From positions 927,444-991,443 of the forward strand of contig CAJNDT010000602.1 in the NCBI GenBank assembly GCA_905221615.1: a DNA stretch of 64,000 bases, in the 5' to 3' direction. Positions 26,935 to 37,604 of the stretch are shown one piece after another (positions within the stretch are counted from its first letter, which is position 1; each line of letters opens with the position of its first letter). A model generated the notes under the pieces. It was given only the letters and a program-made list of their open reading frames with translations, had not been told where the DNA came from and made no database searches. The translations under genes were made by a program, and so were the position numbers. This stretch comes from Symbiodinium sp. CCMP2592 (taxonomy: Eukaryota; Sar; Dinophyceae; Suessiales; Symbiodiniaceae).

Positions 26935-27310
26935 AAAAGTGCTGTACTGTCCCAAAAAAATCAATCCTTTTTTGCAAAAGTGTTGTACTGTCCCAAAAAA
27001 ACCAAAAAAAACAATCTTCTACAGTCTTGGAGCAGCTGCCGTGTAGGGGCCTCCAATAGATTGGTTTTTTTGGGACAGTACAGCACTTTTGCAAAAAAGG
27101 ATTTGTTTTTTGGGACAGTACAGCACTTTTGCAAGAAAAGCAACAAAAAAACACTGTACTGTCCCAAAAAAACCCATCCTTTTTTGCAAAAGTGCTGTAC
27201 TGTCCCAAAAAAACCAATCTATTGGAGGCCGCTACACGGCAGCTGCTCCAAGACTGTAGAAGATTGGTTTTTTTGGTTTTTTTGGGACAGTACAGCACTT
27301 TTGCAAAAAA
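26935..27310. repeat. Large imperfect palindrome built from GGGACAGTACAGCAC units
   Basis: The word AAAAGTGCTGTACTGTCCC and its reverse complement occur repeatedly with poly-A/T spacers. The outer arms share GGAGCAGCTGCCGTGTAG and CCTCCAATAGATTGG in opposite orientation, and the centre is near 27140. The structure would form a strong foldback. No coding sequence is credible here. Confidence 0.85.
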
Positions 27311-27780
27311 ATATTGGTTTTTTTGGGACAGTACAGCGCTTTTGCTAGTTTGCGGAGAAGTGTGATGCAGAGCGAGTACTCAAGTGCTGAGCATCCTGCT
27401 GCTATACTCAAAGTGGTGCAAGCGCCCTCTAAGGCCACAAAACGTTCATGGAGAGTCTTGTCACAAGTCTCAGCCAAGAGGGTGCTCGAATGCTCTGTTT
27501 TTGTCTTACACGGCAGCTGCTCCAAGACTGTAGAAGATTGGTTTTTTTGGTTTTTTTGGGACAGTACAGCACTTTTGCAAAAAAATATTGGTTTTTTTGG
27601 GACAGTACAGCGCTTTTTCTAGTTTGCGGAGAAGTGTGATGCAGAGCGAGTACTCGAGTGCTGAGCATCCTGCTGCTATACTCAAAGTGGTGCAAGCGCC
27701 CTCTAAGGCCACAAAACGTTCATGGAGAGTCTTGTCACAAGTCTCAGCCAAGAGGGTGCTCGAATGCTCTGTTTTTGTCT
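27231..27780. repeat. 274-bp direct tandem duplication
   Basis: CAGCTGCTCCAAGACTGTAG starts at 27240 and again at 27514, and both units end in GAATGCTCTGTTTTTGTCT. The two copies are nearly identical over their length. They overlap the right arm of the foldback repeat, so the duplication happened after, or with, foldback growth. Confidence 0.9.
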
Positions 27781-27837
27781 CATGGTGCTGCCTGCAGAAG
27801 GAAAACACAGGAATGTATTGGTAACTGGGGGGGGGTA

Positions 27838-27876
<39 letters not shown>

Positions 27877-27906
27877 ATAGATTGATATATATATATATAT
27901 ATATAT
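27838..27906. repeat. (TA)n microsatellite at the LINE 3' side
   Basis: About 30 TA units with a small interruption (27870-27885). It lies about 90 bp beyond the RT stop codon on the element strand and may mark the 3' terminus, since some LINEs end in simple repeats rather than poly(A). Confidence 0.85.
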
Positions 27907-27995
27907 GTATACATATGTAATAGTTCTGTTCTGTTCTGTGCGGATTGTCCGAGCCGCCTCGGGGAGGCAGCGCATCCCAAAATTCCTGCAGTGAA

Positions 27996-30185
27996 TTAAG
28001 TGCATGGTTCGAGTGAAACAGTGGGGCGTTTGTCCCAAAATGAGGCTGCCGTCCGCCTAGGCCCTTCTGTGGAGCGTTCGCTGAGGTGTCGCTCTACCCA
28101 ATCTACGACCTCCGGCGTGGGGATATAGGTAGGCTGCAACTGAGCAATATGGACGGACTCCTCTGGTAGGTCATCAGGAGGCCGTCTCTCAGACCAAGTC
28201 GGAAGACGTGGTCCTAGAGCCGTAGCCGCAAGACCTGGAGGGACATACTCCTTCCAGTGGCCGGCCTTGATCCGGCGCTGGTGCTTCTTCTCTGTAGCCT
28301 CAACTGCCTGAATGTCCTCTGGGGACATAGGTGGAATGAGGCGTGCTACCCGCCGGAAGCAGGCATCCGAGCCCTTCAGATGCTGCTGGACGCGAGAGAC
28401 GCGACCATACTCCCGATGGCAGGCTAAGCAATACGTGACCGGAGCGTAGTGCCGAGCCGGAGCGAGGACGTGATGCCGGCGGGAGAGGTGGACTGCAAGG
28501 TGCTTGCGCAGAGGGAACCGGGCTGAGCACAAATGGCAGGCAAAAGGTGTGGCTTCCGGGGAGAGCCGGGGAGGGACCTCGGTGGAGGTACCTTGACACT
28601 GTAGCCATTTGGCAAGATCACTCTGAAACACATCGGCAGCCTTGCGAACTTGTTTGGGCCACCACTTTCGGTCGTTTAGAAAGGAATCCAAAACGACATG
28701 AACGGCATTGGCCCCCGAGAACAGGTTCGCCAAGTCCGGCAAGTATAAGCAGACATGCCGTACATCATCCGTGAGCTGGCCGAGCCATGAACTTGCAGGA
28801 TGATGAATCCAATGATCGTAGAGCAGCTGTGCTAGGAGGCCCGGGCCAGTAGCAGTTAGGCGTGCTAGAAAGCGTGCCCGGGCAGAAGCCAATGCCAGGG
28901 GAGGGGACGGGGTCTGGGCCGCATGGAGGACCCTGTAGGCATGGGTCTGGCGATCCCTTCGCACGCGTGTGAAGAGAGCGCGCCATAGGCTGACATACTG
29001 CTGAGCCCACATCCGCCGATGGAAAGCGGCGGGAAGGACAATGGCTGCAGCGGTATGTACAAACTTGGAGAGTGCGAGCGAATGGAGCAGCATGCGTCGA
29101 GTCGTGAGAGGAATCTGTTTCGCTCCAAACAGTCGTCGCTGCAATGGTTTGACAACGGCCGCAGCACGTGCGTGTCGGTGCTGCAAATCGGGAACGGGGC
29201 TTCCCGTGGAGACCGTGATGCCGCCCAGGTGCTTGTAGGCTTGCACCAAGCTCAGATGGTGGGTGGTGCTGGCAACATGGTCCTGTACCGGTCCTTCGTC
29301 GTCCAAAAGCAGGGTGACTGTGTCGTGGCCGGTGACCCAGGGAGGCATGAGCACGGCTGTCTTTTGAGGCCCGTAAGAGAGCGTCATACCTAGCGAGGTG
29401 GCCCGTTCGGTGAGGACCTGGGCGGTCGATTGCACAACCACCACAAGACGTGCAGGAGAGTCTGCAACGGAAGGTTGAACAAAATCATCTGCCCAGCAGG
29501 GGCTACGGATGCGGAGCTCCTCGGGAGGGGACGCCCATGGATGGCGTGATGCTGGAGCGGGCATGGTAGGCAGGAGATCACGCTCCTGCAAAGCTGCATC
29601 AATGTGCGTGAGTAGGGCCGCCATCGCAACACTGAAGATGGCATCCGCTGCCGGGTCGCCTGGCCGCGTGGCCCGGCGGGTGAGGGTCAAAGTCGACCCG
29701 CCCATCATATAGAAGTAAGTGCCTCGAAAAAGGTCACTAACTAGAGCGGTCAGATGCGGTGAGGCGCCCATGCTGGGAAGTAGCGCCATTTGCTCCAGTT
29801 GTTTGCGGAGCTCCAGGTAGGCTTCCTGAGGGAGCTGGAGGTCGTGGAGGAGTTTGAGGAGCTTGGCATCTCCGGTGCTGCTAGGTGCAACTGCCTCACG
29901 AACGACCTGATAGAACGCTGCCTGCAAGTCCACAAAGAGCAGAGCCCAAGGGGTACGAAGGGCTTCAAACTGCAGCTGGAAGCTCTTAGCTGCCAAGCAG
30001 ATACTCTCGATGCCCTCCCCTGGGAAAGCACCGGCATGAAGTGGATGCCGATGATGCCGGAGGACGCCAAGCACTTGCTCTCTGAGCTTGCGATGATAGA
30101 TCTTTCCAGGTACACTGGAAATCAGGATGGAACGGAAGTCCTTTACCTGGAAAGCCGCTCCCGCACGTTTGGCCAGGGTAACCAA
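27996..30185 (-). pseudogene. LINE reverse transcriptase with C-terminal zinc fingers (729 aa)
   Basis: Begins in the fingers region (DFRSILISSVPGKIYHR, the family's RPISL-like block), continues through FVDLQAAFYQV (motif A) and GDPAADAIFSVAM (motif B), to SPCWADDFVQPS (motif C, residue ~231). The catalytic pair DD is present, but the first residue is Trp where most LINEs have Tyr or Phe. C2H2-like fingers FACHLCSARF (~548) and YCLACHREYG (~585) probably bind nucleic acid. The start shown is just the first Met after a frame break at ~30190; the true frame continues upstream. RT would copy element RNA from the nicked target. Confidence 0.85.
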
Positions 30186-30202
30186 CTCGCCACCCCTAAA
30201 GG

Positions 30203-30606
30203 TCAGCGGAGACCCGCTTCTTGCTCCGCAAAGTGTCGTCGCCAGACCTCAAGACGGTCCTCGCTGGTGACCGCTAGCTGACCATCAGGCCTTTGAACCG
30301 CCGGAAGGGGCTGGTAAACGCTCTGTTTGCCAGAGCGCGTGGAAGGGAAGGCTCGGCGTACAGCAACAAAGAGAGAGGCACGTTGAGATAATTGGCCCTG
30401 TCGCGCGCGACAAATTTGCGAAGGTAAGCACCAAGGTTGTGGAGACGGTAGAGTGCTTCCGCCTCGCTGTAATCCAAAACCAGAAGCCAACGGTGAGCCA
30501 GCTGCTGCTGTGCTGGGGTGAGGACATCTGCGCGGTGAGCGCGTGTCCACGCCAAGAAGCCTATAGCGAGGAGGCAGACCCGTCTCTGTGCGCACTCTTG
30601 CCTCAA
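30203..30606 (-). pseudogene. LINE endonuclease-RT linker, frame-broken
   Basis: Two overlapping frames share this stretch. The upstream part (30274-30606) has helical sequence with YRLHNLGAYLRKFVARD. The downstream part (30203-30595) ends with DGQLAVTSEDRLEVWRRHF, the linker that precedes RT in many LINEs. The frame changes at ~30320 and again before the RT segment. A stop at ~30606 separates it from the endonuclease. Confidence 0.65.
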
Positions 30607-30607
30607 T

Positions 30608-32161
30608 TTAATAATGTCGCAACGCGCGACGGAGCTGGATTAGAGCGAGGGTATCCTGAGCAAGGTAGGGCTGCTTGGGTGTCTCAGCAGCAATGGGTGT
30701 CATGGCCGCGCCGGCACGGCGCCAAAAGCTGGCTAGGGCATTATAGTGAGAATCAACGTCGACATGCCATGGCACTGGAGCAAATTGCTGAAGGGCCGCT
30801 TCGGCAGCAGAACGCTCCTCAAGAGTACCGGGCTTAGGCGGTCGGTGGACAGGGGCCTTGGTGCCGGTAGGCGGTCCTGCTGGGGCTCTACGCTGAAAGG
30901 CTGCACACAGTTTGACCGGCCAATGATCGTCTCTTTTTTGGAGTGATTCAATGTCGTCAATGACCTGGGATGATAGGTCAAAGGAGAACCAGGCCTGTGG
31001 GAGAGCAATGAAGTCGAGTCTGTGTTGTGTTCCCGTAGGCGAGGCCCACGTGTGACCTTGACCCCGATGGTGTTCAGGGAAAGTGGATGGTAGGAAAGCT
31101 CCTGCTTGCTGGAGGAAGTGGTGGAACAGCTCGCCCGCAAGGTTTTCGGCTTCCGGTTGGTGAGAACCAACGCAACTCGTAGGGAGACTGCCCACATGGG
31201 CATTAGCGTCACAGAGCAAGACGAAATCCGCTCCAGCAGGTCGTTTGTGGACCTCTTCCAAGCGCTGAGCCCAGAAGAGCTCGACATCATGCTCCGGCGT
31301 GCGTAATGCACCTGGGGCATGCAGAACGATGACAAGAAGGCTGAGGTATGGCGCTGTGATGGACACGGCTAGATGGCGCGGTGAGAAGCCGCAAACATTG
31401 CAATGTGCGATTTGAAAGGTGAGCGGCTTGCCTTTGTGATAGGCGTAGGGCTCTCGCTTAGAAACCCACAGGCTGACGCCGTGTGATCCAGCCTGGGTAG
31501 CGCCGGATTGCAGTATGATAAAATCACGGTCGCCCTGCACGCTCGTGTCATCGATTCGGGTTTCCTGAAGGCCAACAAGGTGAGGCTTGTGCGGGATGAG
31601 TTGGGACTTGAGGACGTCTTTACGTCCTGGGAGACGGAGCCCAACTTGGGTAGTGCTGGTAGTCCCGGCTGTCGGAGCATCACGGAGTGTCAGGACATTG
31701 TAAGAAACCATACAGAGCTGGATCGAGGTCTCGGCAGCCGTGCTGGAGCAGTGTGGGGCACGCGGCTGCGGAGCGGCAGTCGGCTGTTGTGGTTGGGTCT
31801 GTAGGCGATGAGCCTCAGACTCGAAAGCATACACTGTTGGCAAGTCCCAGCTCGGCTGGCATTGTAGCCAGGCCCACTGACGCAGGCTGTGCTGGACTAG
31901 TTGGCCCGGCCAGAGTGGTGTGATACGGTTCCAATAGTCCGTAGAATGGCGTCGTGCTCGCTTGGCGAGCTGATCTGCCAGCTCATTACCGATGGAGCCG
32001 GTATGTCCTTTCACATGTGCAAATTTGAGACTGACCAGGCGCTGAGCCAGTTGACGCAGGCTAACTAGGTAACTAGAAAGCTCAGGGCAAACAAGCTGAC
32101 TGTCGGCGACAGACTGTCCTGGCGGTCGCCAGTCTCCAAAGGCTCCCATGCCTGCGCCCAT
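30608..32161 (-). pseudogene. LINE RNase H plus AP-type endonuclease (517 aa)
   Basis: The N-terminus is the second half of an RNase H domain: HVKGHTGSIGNELAD at residues ~47-62. The preceding part, including VVVFFDAMGAG, is readable upstream in the same frame without a Met. An exonuclease-endonuclease-phosphatase domain follows from ~150: NVLTLRD, LVGLQETRID (catalytic Glu), LLCDANAHVG (~315), RLDFIAL and DHWPV (~412). It would nick target DNA to prime reverse transcription. RNase H upstream of the endonuclease is the opposite of the usual order, in which it follows RT. Confidence 0.8.
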
Positions 32162-33614
32162 AGCATCGAAAAAGACAACGACTTCGACCGCGAAGGGCTG
32201 TGCATGCTGGGCTATCCAGGCGTAGCACCAAGCGAGAGCGAGCTGTTCGAGAGGGGCAGCCCTGGGAATGCCAAGTTCGCACGTTCAAGAAGGCAGTGCG
32301 TTGCTCCAGCGGTACCCGTGGATCTCGCAAAAGTGAGGTCAGATCGTTGTCTAGCCAATCGTCACCAGCTGGTGTCAGATGTGCCAGAATGGCATCAAGT
32401 TCGAGGGAGGCTTTTTGATGTGGCGTAATCGGCAGCGAGCTCTCCAGGCTGAGGGTAGGCGGGGGGCTGACACGGCCAAGATCTCGGGGCCTTTGGTGAG
32501 GGGCACAAGCTGGTGATGGGAAATGCGCAAAGGTAATGCGTGTGGGCCCCGTACTGTCGGGAGCGGCAGCTCTAAAGTGGTCTTCGAGAGTGTCCAGGAG
32601 TGTCGCGGCCAGGAAGAAAGCCTGACAATCTGCGTGTTGAGCTGCTTGCTCCAGTAGGGTAGGCCCTGGAAAGGAAGTGCCAGGGAAATGCTCCGATACA
32701 GTAGGGTCAGCATGGGACAGGGCGGCAGCGTGATGAGCGATGTCCCAAGGCTGGCTGCCCCCACCGGTCAGGCCATCGCCGGGCATTGCGAGAGGCTGCG
32801 GTTCGCTGTGCTCTTCATACCAGCTGCGCGAACGACACGGAGTGGCAACCGGTCGCCAAGACCCTGCAGTGGTTGGCTTCCCAAAAGGCAGACCGAAGGG
32901 TGGGTGTTCATGGCAAACTCCGCGGGTCTGTACCGCAACACAGGGGGTGGCGGTAGACACCAGGCTTGCGCAAAGTAAGACACTCTGAACATGCCTACGC
33001 CGGCCAGCAAGAACGAGGACCAGCGGTAGCCAAGGTGTTGGCGCAGGGGAAAGAGAGGCGAGAAGGAAGCCTAGCATGGCTATCCAAGCAACCTTAATGC
33101 CTATGGCCCCGAAGTGCGACAGGAGGATAGAGGTGGTCCTCAGAACAGCATCCTCATGGAGGCTGAAGAGCTGGGGCCACATAGCTACTCGACTGCGCAC
33201 ATTGGGTTTGGATGCGGCCAGAGGGTCAGGGGGAGGAAGCATGTCTGAAGTCCCCGTAGCTGCAGTAGGGCGGAGCTCATTGGAAGGCTGGTAGGGCACT
33301 TCGCGGACATAACTGCAGACGATGACCTGACCAGGATTGATCCACGTCCAAGTCCAGTGGTCCGGAATGCCTGAAAAAGTGGCAGTCCAAGCTGGAGGAG
33401 CACTCTGTGTAAGCGCATCTCGGAGCAAGCCAATGTCAACCCAACCACCCTCTGAGCTAAGGGGAACCCAACCCATGAGCAGAGGTCGACAATCTATGAA
33501 GCCTACGCATGGTTCGGCTGCGGTTGGGGTGTGGTCCCTTGTGTCCAGTGCGACAGCAGTCCTACACGGGCGCCCCTGCAGGCTGAATATGCATGTCAGA
33601 AAGGGTGTAACCAA
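32082..33614 (-). pseudogene. LINE modular-region segment with hydrophobic stretch (510 aa)
   Basis: Starts in the end of module 3 (TAVALDTRDHTP) after a frame break at ~33590. A hydrophobic stretch at residues ~170-220 (WIAMLGFLLASLSP, then VLLCASLV) may be membrane-associated. It is followed by Pro-rich linkers and a helical part (LDAILAHLTPAGDDWLDN). The last ~50 residues overlap the RNase H coding strand in another frame and are probably not real. No known domain recognised. Confidence 0.6.
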
Positions 33615-34851
33615 ACTGGGTGGCTAGATCAGCCCGGTAAAAGAAGGACCGTTCTGGCAGCAGGCGGAAAGTACGATGTCCGCCATCGTACACCACACAG
33701 TAGTGCTCTGAATCTTGCAAGTGGCCTAGAGAAGGCATTTGCGCCCAACCCTGCGTGGAGCGGAGCATTGCTTGCAAGGAGAGCCTGGGGGGGGGCCTAC
33801 TGCCTGGGGGCTGAAGAGTACCATCCTGGAGTGGGGCAGTGTCGCCAAACAGATACACATCCACTTCCGCTGCTGGACTAAGTCCAGCCGTAACGAGGAT
33901 AGCATACCGATCCGCGATGGATGGTGTCACTGCAGCGAAAAGACGTCCATCGAGACGTGTCGCATCGATGCAAACGACTGGGGTGCGCTCCTGCCATTCT
34001 GGGATTGCAAGGACCGTGGCCCACCGCTGATCTGGCTGAGGCCACACCGCTACAAGTCTAGGGAAGAGAGACTTATGTGGTTCCTCTCGGCAGGTATGCG
34101 CCACATCAACGAAGTCGCCGAATCCCTGTGGGATGGCGACATGCATGGATATCGCTTCAGAGCGATATTCGGGTGTGAGGACACATGTCGTGATCTCGAC
34201 GATACGAGGCTCACGCAAGAGGAGGTCTTCGTTCTGTGGATCTGTGTCTGGATCCTGTAGCCATGGCTGGTATTCCGGGGCCGCAGGCCATCGAAGGCCG
34301 AGTTGCCATGTTGCTTCCCGAGCATGCCGTGCGACTTGATCGGCAGCGGTATCACCTTGAGCTGGATCCCTGAGAAGCTTGAATCCGAGACAAGGTGGTG
34401 AGTGGATCTCAACAGGCCAATGCAGACATGTGCAGGAGGTGAGGGTTGGTAGAACTAGGGCTGCATTGGCGGGCTGGGGTGAGGTTACTGCAAACGGCCA
34501 ACTTTGAGGGGTAGGTGGCCTGGCCTGTCCGAGCACTCGAGTGCTCTGGCGGGGAACCTCTATAGCCCCATCGGTCGCAGTTACATGCGAAGGAGGGCCC
34601 TGTGGCAGGGTGTCTTCAAGACACAGCAGGCTAGTGGGAGCGCTAGCTGACAAGAGGACAGGGGTGCAGGGATGCTGGCCTTCAACAAAGGCGTCATCAA
34701 CGACAGCAGTACCGCACGTGACTACTCGATTATCAGCTGAAAGATCCCATGATCTGCGGACGAGGCAAAGGGACCGCTTGACGGGACAGGCTGTCCCGGC
34801 TGTCTCGGTTGCTGGAGGCGCCCAGGATAGGCTGCGGGGAATATTAGTCAA
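33562..34851 (-). pseudogene. LINE modular-region segment, module 3 (429 aa)
   Basis: From residue ~215 it holds the third copy of a repeated module: ITTCVLTPEYRSE, then WPQPDQRW, VVCIDATRLDGRLF, VDVYLFGDTAPLQDG, HYCVVYDGGHRTF and RADLATQFGY. Each matches a counterpart in module 2. The N-terminal ~200 residues are low complexity. The frame is broken at both ends relative to its neighbours. Function unknown; three-fold repetition suggests a structural or particle-forming role (inference). Confidence 0.6.
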
Positions 34852-34955
34852 CAGGAGGACAGGGGTGTGGACAGGCTGGCCTTCAACAGAGGCGTCCAGA
34901 CTGAGAGGAAGGCCACACGTGACTACTCGACTGTTGGCGGAAAAAACCCCCGGCC

Positions 34956-35321
34956 CTAGAGCTTGAGCCTCGGACCTGAGCTTGGCAGCAGCAGGTTGGA
35001 TCTGGATTTTACCCTGAGGCGAATGCTTAGGGGACCGGCTGCGTGGGCCGGCTGGCTTGTGATTAGGGCCGGAGGCGCTCCCTGCAGGAGGGGCAGGAGG
35101 TTGTGGGCCATGTCCCTGTGAGGCATGTCAGGTGGAGGTATCTCATCATCAAGACCATCGGAGAGCAAGTCCTCAACATATTCCACCGAGATGACTTGAC
35201 CCTGTCGCACAAGCAGGACAGGGCCTGTGGTCCGGTTTTCAACCTCACCCCCTTTAATAGTAACCGCATACCCCGCAGGACAACCTTGATGAAACTCATT
35301 TGAGAGTGCCGCAATGGCCAC
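34956..35321 (-). pseudogene. LINE segment between modules 2 and 3
   Basis: A 121-codon frame continuing module 2 after a frame break at ~35350. GYAVTIKGGEVENRTTG and VISVEYVEDLLSD correspond to the end of module 3 in the 32082-33614 segment (FIDCRPLLMGWVPL, GLLRDAL). It ends at 34956, about 100 bp before module-3 sequence resumes in a different frame. Confidence 0.5.
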
Positions 35322-35342
35322 AGCTGGTTCCTGGAGGATGCG

Positions 35343-37604
35343 CTATTGGATGCCACGACAGATTCTCCTGAGGTCCAGGACAAGGACCACCCGACCATCC
35401 CGAAATCGGGCAGGAGGAAACGGTAAAGGGGAGAGTTGTGTGGTCGCGATCAAAACCGTCGTCACCGGCACGCCTGCATAGAATCCATCGAGGACTCTGG
35501 GCCAAGCCGGCCGGATCACGAGCTGGTGCTCAGCTACACCCAAGTGCGAAGCAAGGTCCTGCCGGAAGTGCACACGGCGGCCTGCAGGTACAGCAAAGAC
35601 ACATGGCATACCGTCGGTGAGGACTAGGAAATGGCTGCCTGGAAAAGCGTCCGGACCGAAAGGGAAAGCACGGCAGTCCCATCCATCCGAGTGCTGCAGG
35701 TGAGTGGCCAAGTCTCCACCCGCTGGGGCCCCGGTGCCTGCAGGAAGCACAGTAACGGTCATGCCGCTTACAAGCGTGACGCGCTGACCCCGAAAAAGAG
35801 GCTGAACCAATCCGTGCAGAAAAACGCTATAGTCCTCTCTTGGGTCCAGGTCACACAGGTGCAGTAGAGACTCACGGTTGGGTCGGCACGGGGCATAAGC
35901 AGCTTGTAGGCATTGGTTGACTCTCCTGGTGTCCAACAAGACGACTATCTCATGCTGTAGCCACTGAGGCGCCGCCAGTAATAGCGCATGTTCGGGATAT
36001 GGCTGCGGAGTAGCGGCGTATAGCTGGGGGAACGCAATGTCTCTGTCCTCAGCTCTATCCTCCTTCACCGCACGAAAAAGCTCTGCGACGCTACACGGGA
36101 AAGTGACCGCAACGTGACACATCTCAGGCATAAGATGCGGAGTGTAGACCAATGCCGTGAGTTCTCGCCGTTCGGGGTCACTCGACCCTGCCACCACAGG
36201 GACAGGGCCCATAGAGGCGTCAGCTGGATTACCATGCATGTCGAACGCTTCTTGGGAGTTCTGACCTGGATGATTGACCTGGTTGGTGGTGGAGCCGGTC
36301 TCAGGCAGAGGACCAACAGGTCCTGAGTCGACATCCATGGCTGGGCTATCAACCGGGCCAACAAGCGCTTCCCACAGAGGGGACCATTGTGCAGTGAAAG
36401 TTGGTGCTCCTTGCAGAACTGGAGGAGCTGGCGGGTGCGTGCCAGCGTTCCAGCTATGTCCGGCGGGAAGGGTGGCGTCCTCATGTGTAAGGACAATGTC
36501 GGGAGGGACAGAGTTCCCATGTTCAGAAGCGACGGCCTGATCCGAGTCAGCGCCCAAGGTGGAGCTGCTGCTTTGAGACGATCCCGAGTTGTCTGGTCGG
36601 GAAGGAAGGCCAACCTCTTCAGCATAGAAGAGGAGGGTGCAACTGCCATCGACATGGATGTCGTCTCCTTTACGTTCACCTCCTATCACCGCCACACGAT
36701 AGACCGGTTGCAGGGCGAGGTCAAACTGGACAATGAGGCTAGGTACGTGCACCGCGGGGAAGTTGGTGTACACAAACCTCGGTTTCAGGCCGAGTGGTCT
36801 GAAGTCCAACAGCAGGAAGATGTCCCGGACTTGCTGTCGTGGCAGAAACCCAGGTGGGGCTGTATCAGCGATAGCAACGACAAAGGGACAATGATCTCCT
36901 TGCACATCAAGGTCGTGAATCGGGAATGCACAGGTAGTAACCCTATGTGGGTCGATTTGTAACCTCTGGAGCAAGAAATCAACGGATGTCTCACCGGGAT
37001 GGTGATGATGCAAAAAGGTGTACCGCTGATCCCGATACAAAGCGCACACCCCTTCGGCAGTCTCCACAGTTGGGAAATGGTGCAAAGGTCCCCAAACAGC
37101 CTCTGGAGTGAAAAGACCTTCGTACCTGATGCGTGGAAACCTGGCTTCGGGAGATCTGGAGAAGGTAATTGCGAGGCCATCGTTCAACTGCACTTCATCA
37201 TGTTCCGGCCACGGTTGTTCTTGACATCCGACATAAAAGATGAGTGGTGCCTCGTCATGCCAAGTGAGCGGAGTCACGAAATCGAGCAATGCCTGCACCG
37301 CAATTCGTCTTGGAAGAATGGTAGGAAAATATCGACCCCCTACCCTTGTAAGATCCAAGATGATGGCAGCCCATCCTGCATCACCACAACCCTGAATGGC
37401 CCTAGGCACCCGAATAAAGGACGCATAGGAGGCAAAACGTTGTGGCAGAATGGGCACATAGACATTGAAGAGTCCATGTGGAACTCCGGAAGCAACCTCC
37501 GACACGAGGGTGATGACCTCATGGGGGTCTCGGCACGTCGGCTTGACTGCTAGGCTAGTGTCTCTGCTTTGTAGTGCGGCGTATACACTATCACGCCAAG
37601 CCAA
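35343..37604 (-). pseudogene. LINE modular-region segment, modules 1 and 2 (753 aa)
   Basis: Module 1 covers residues ~15-330 (VYVPILPQRFASYA, AAIILDLTRVGGRYF, YRDQRYTFLHHHH). Module 2 covers ~480-750 (LVYTPHLMPE, PQPYPEHALLL, VVLLDTRRVN, YSVFLHGLVQPLFRG, FLVLTDGMPCVF, FRQDLASHLGV). A Ser/Pro-rich linker separates them. The first ~14 residues, from the Met at 37604, are not real. The correct frame enters from the upstream segment, where a CTAGC-CTAGC 5-bp duplication at ~37551-37560 shifts the phase. No known enzyme motif. Confidence 0.65.

Noticed and set aside
27307-27824. Plus-strand frames with QSEYSSAEHPAAILKVVQ
   Set aside because: Identical in both 274-bp units and embedded in foldback repeats; they look like repeat sequence without coding support.
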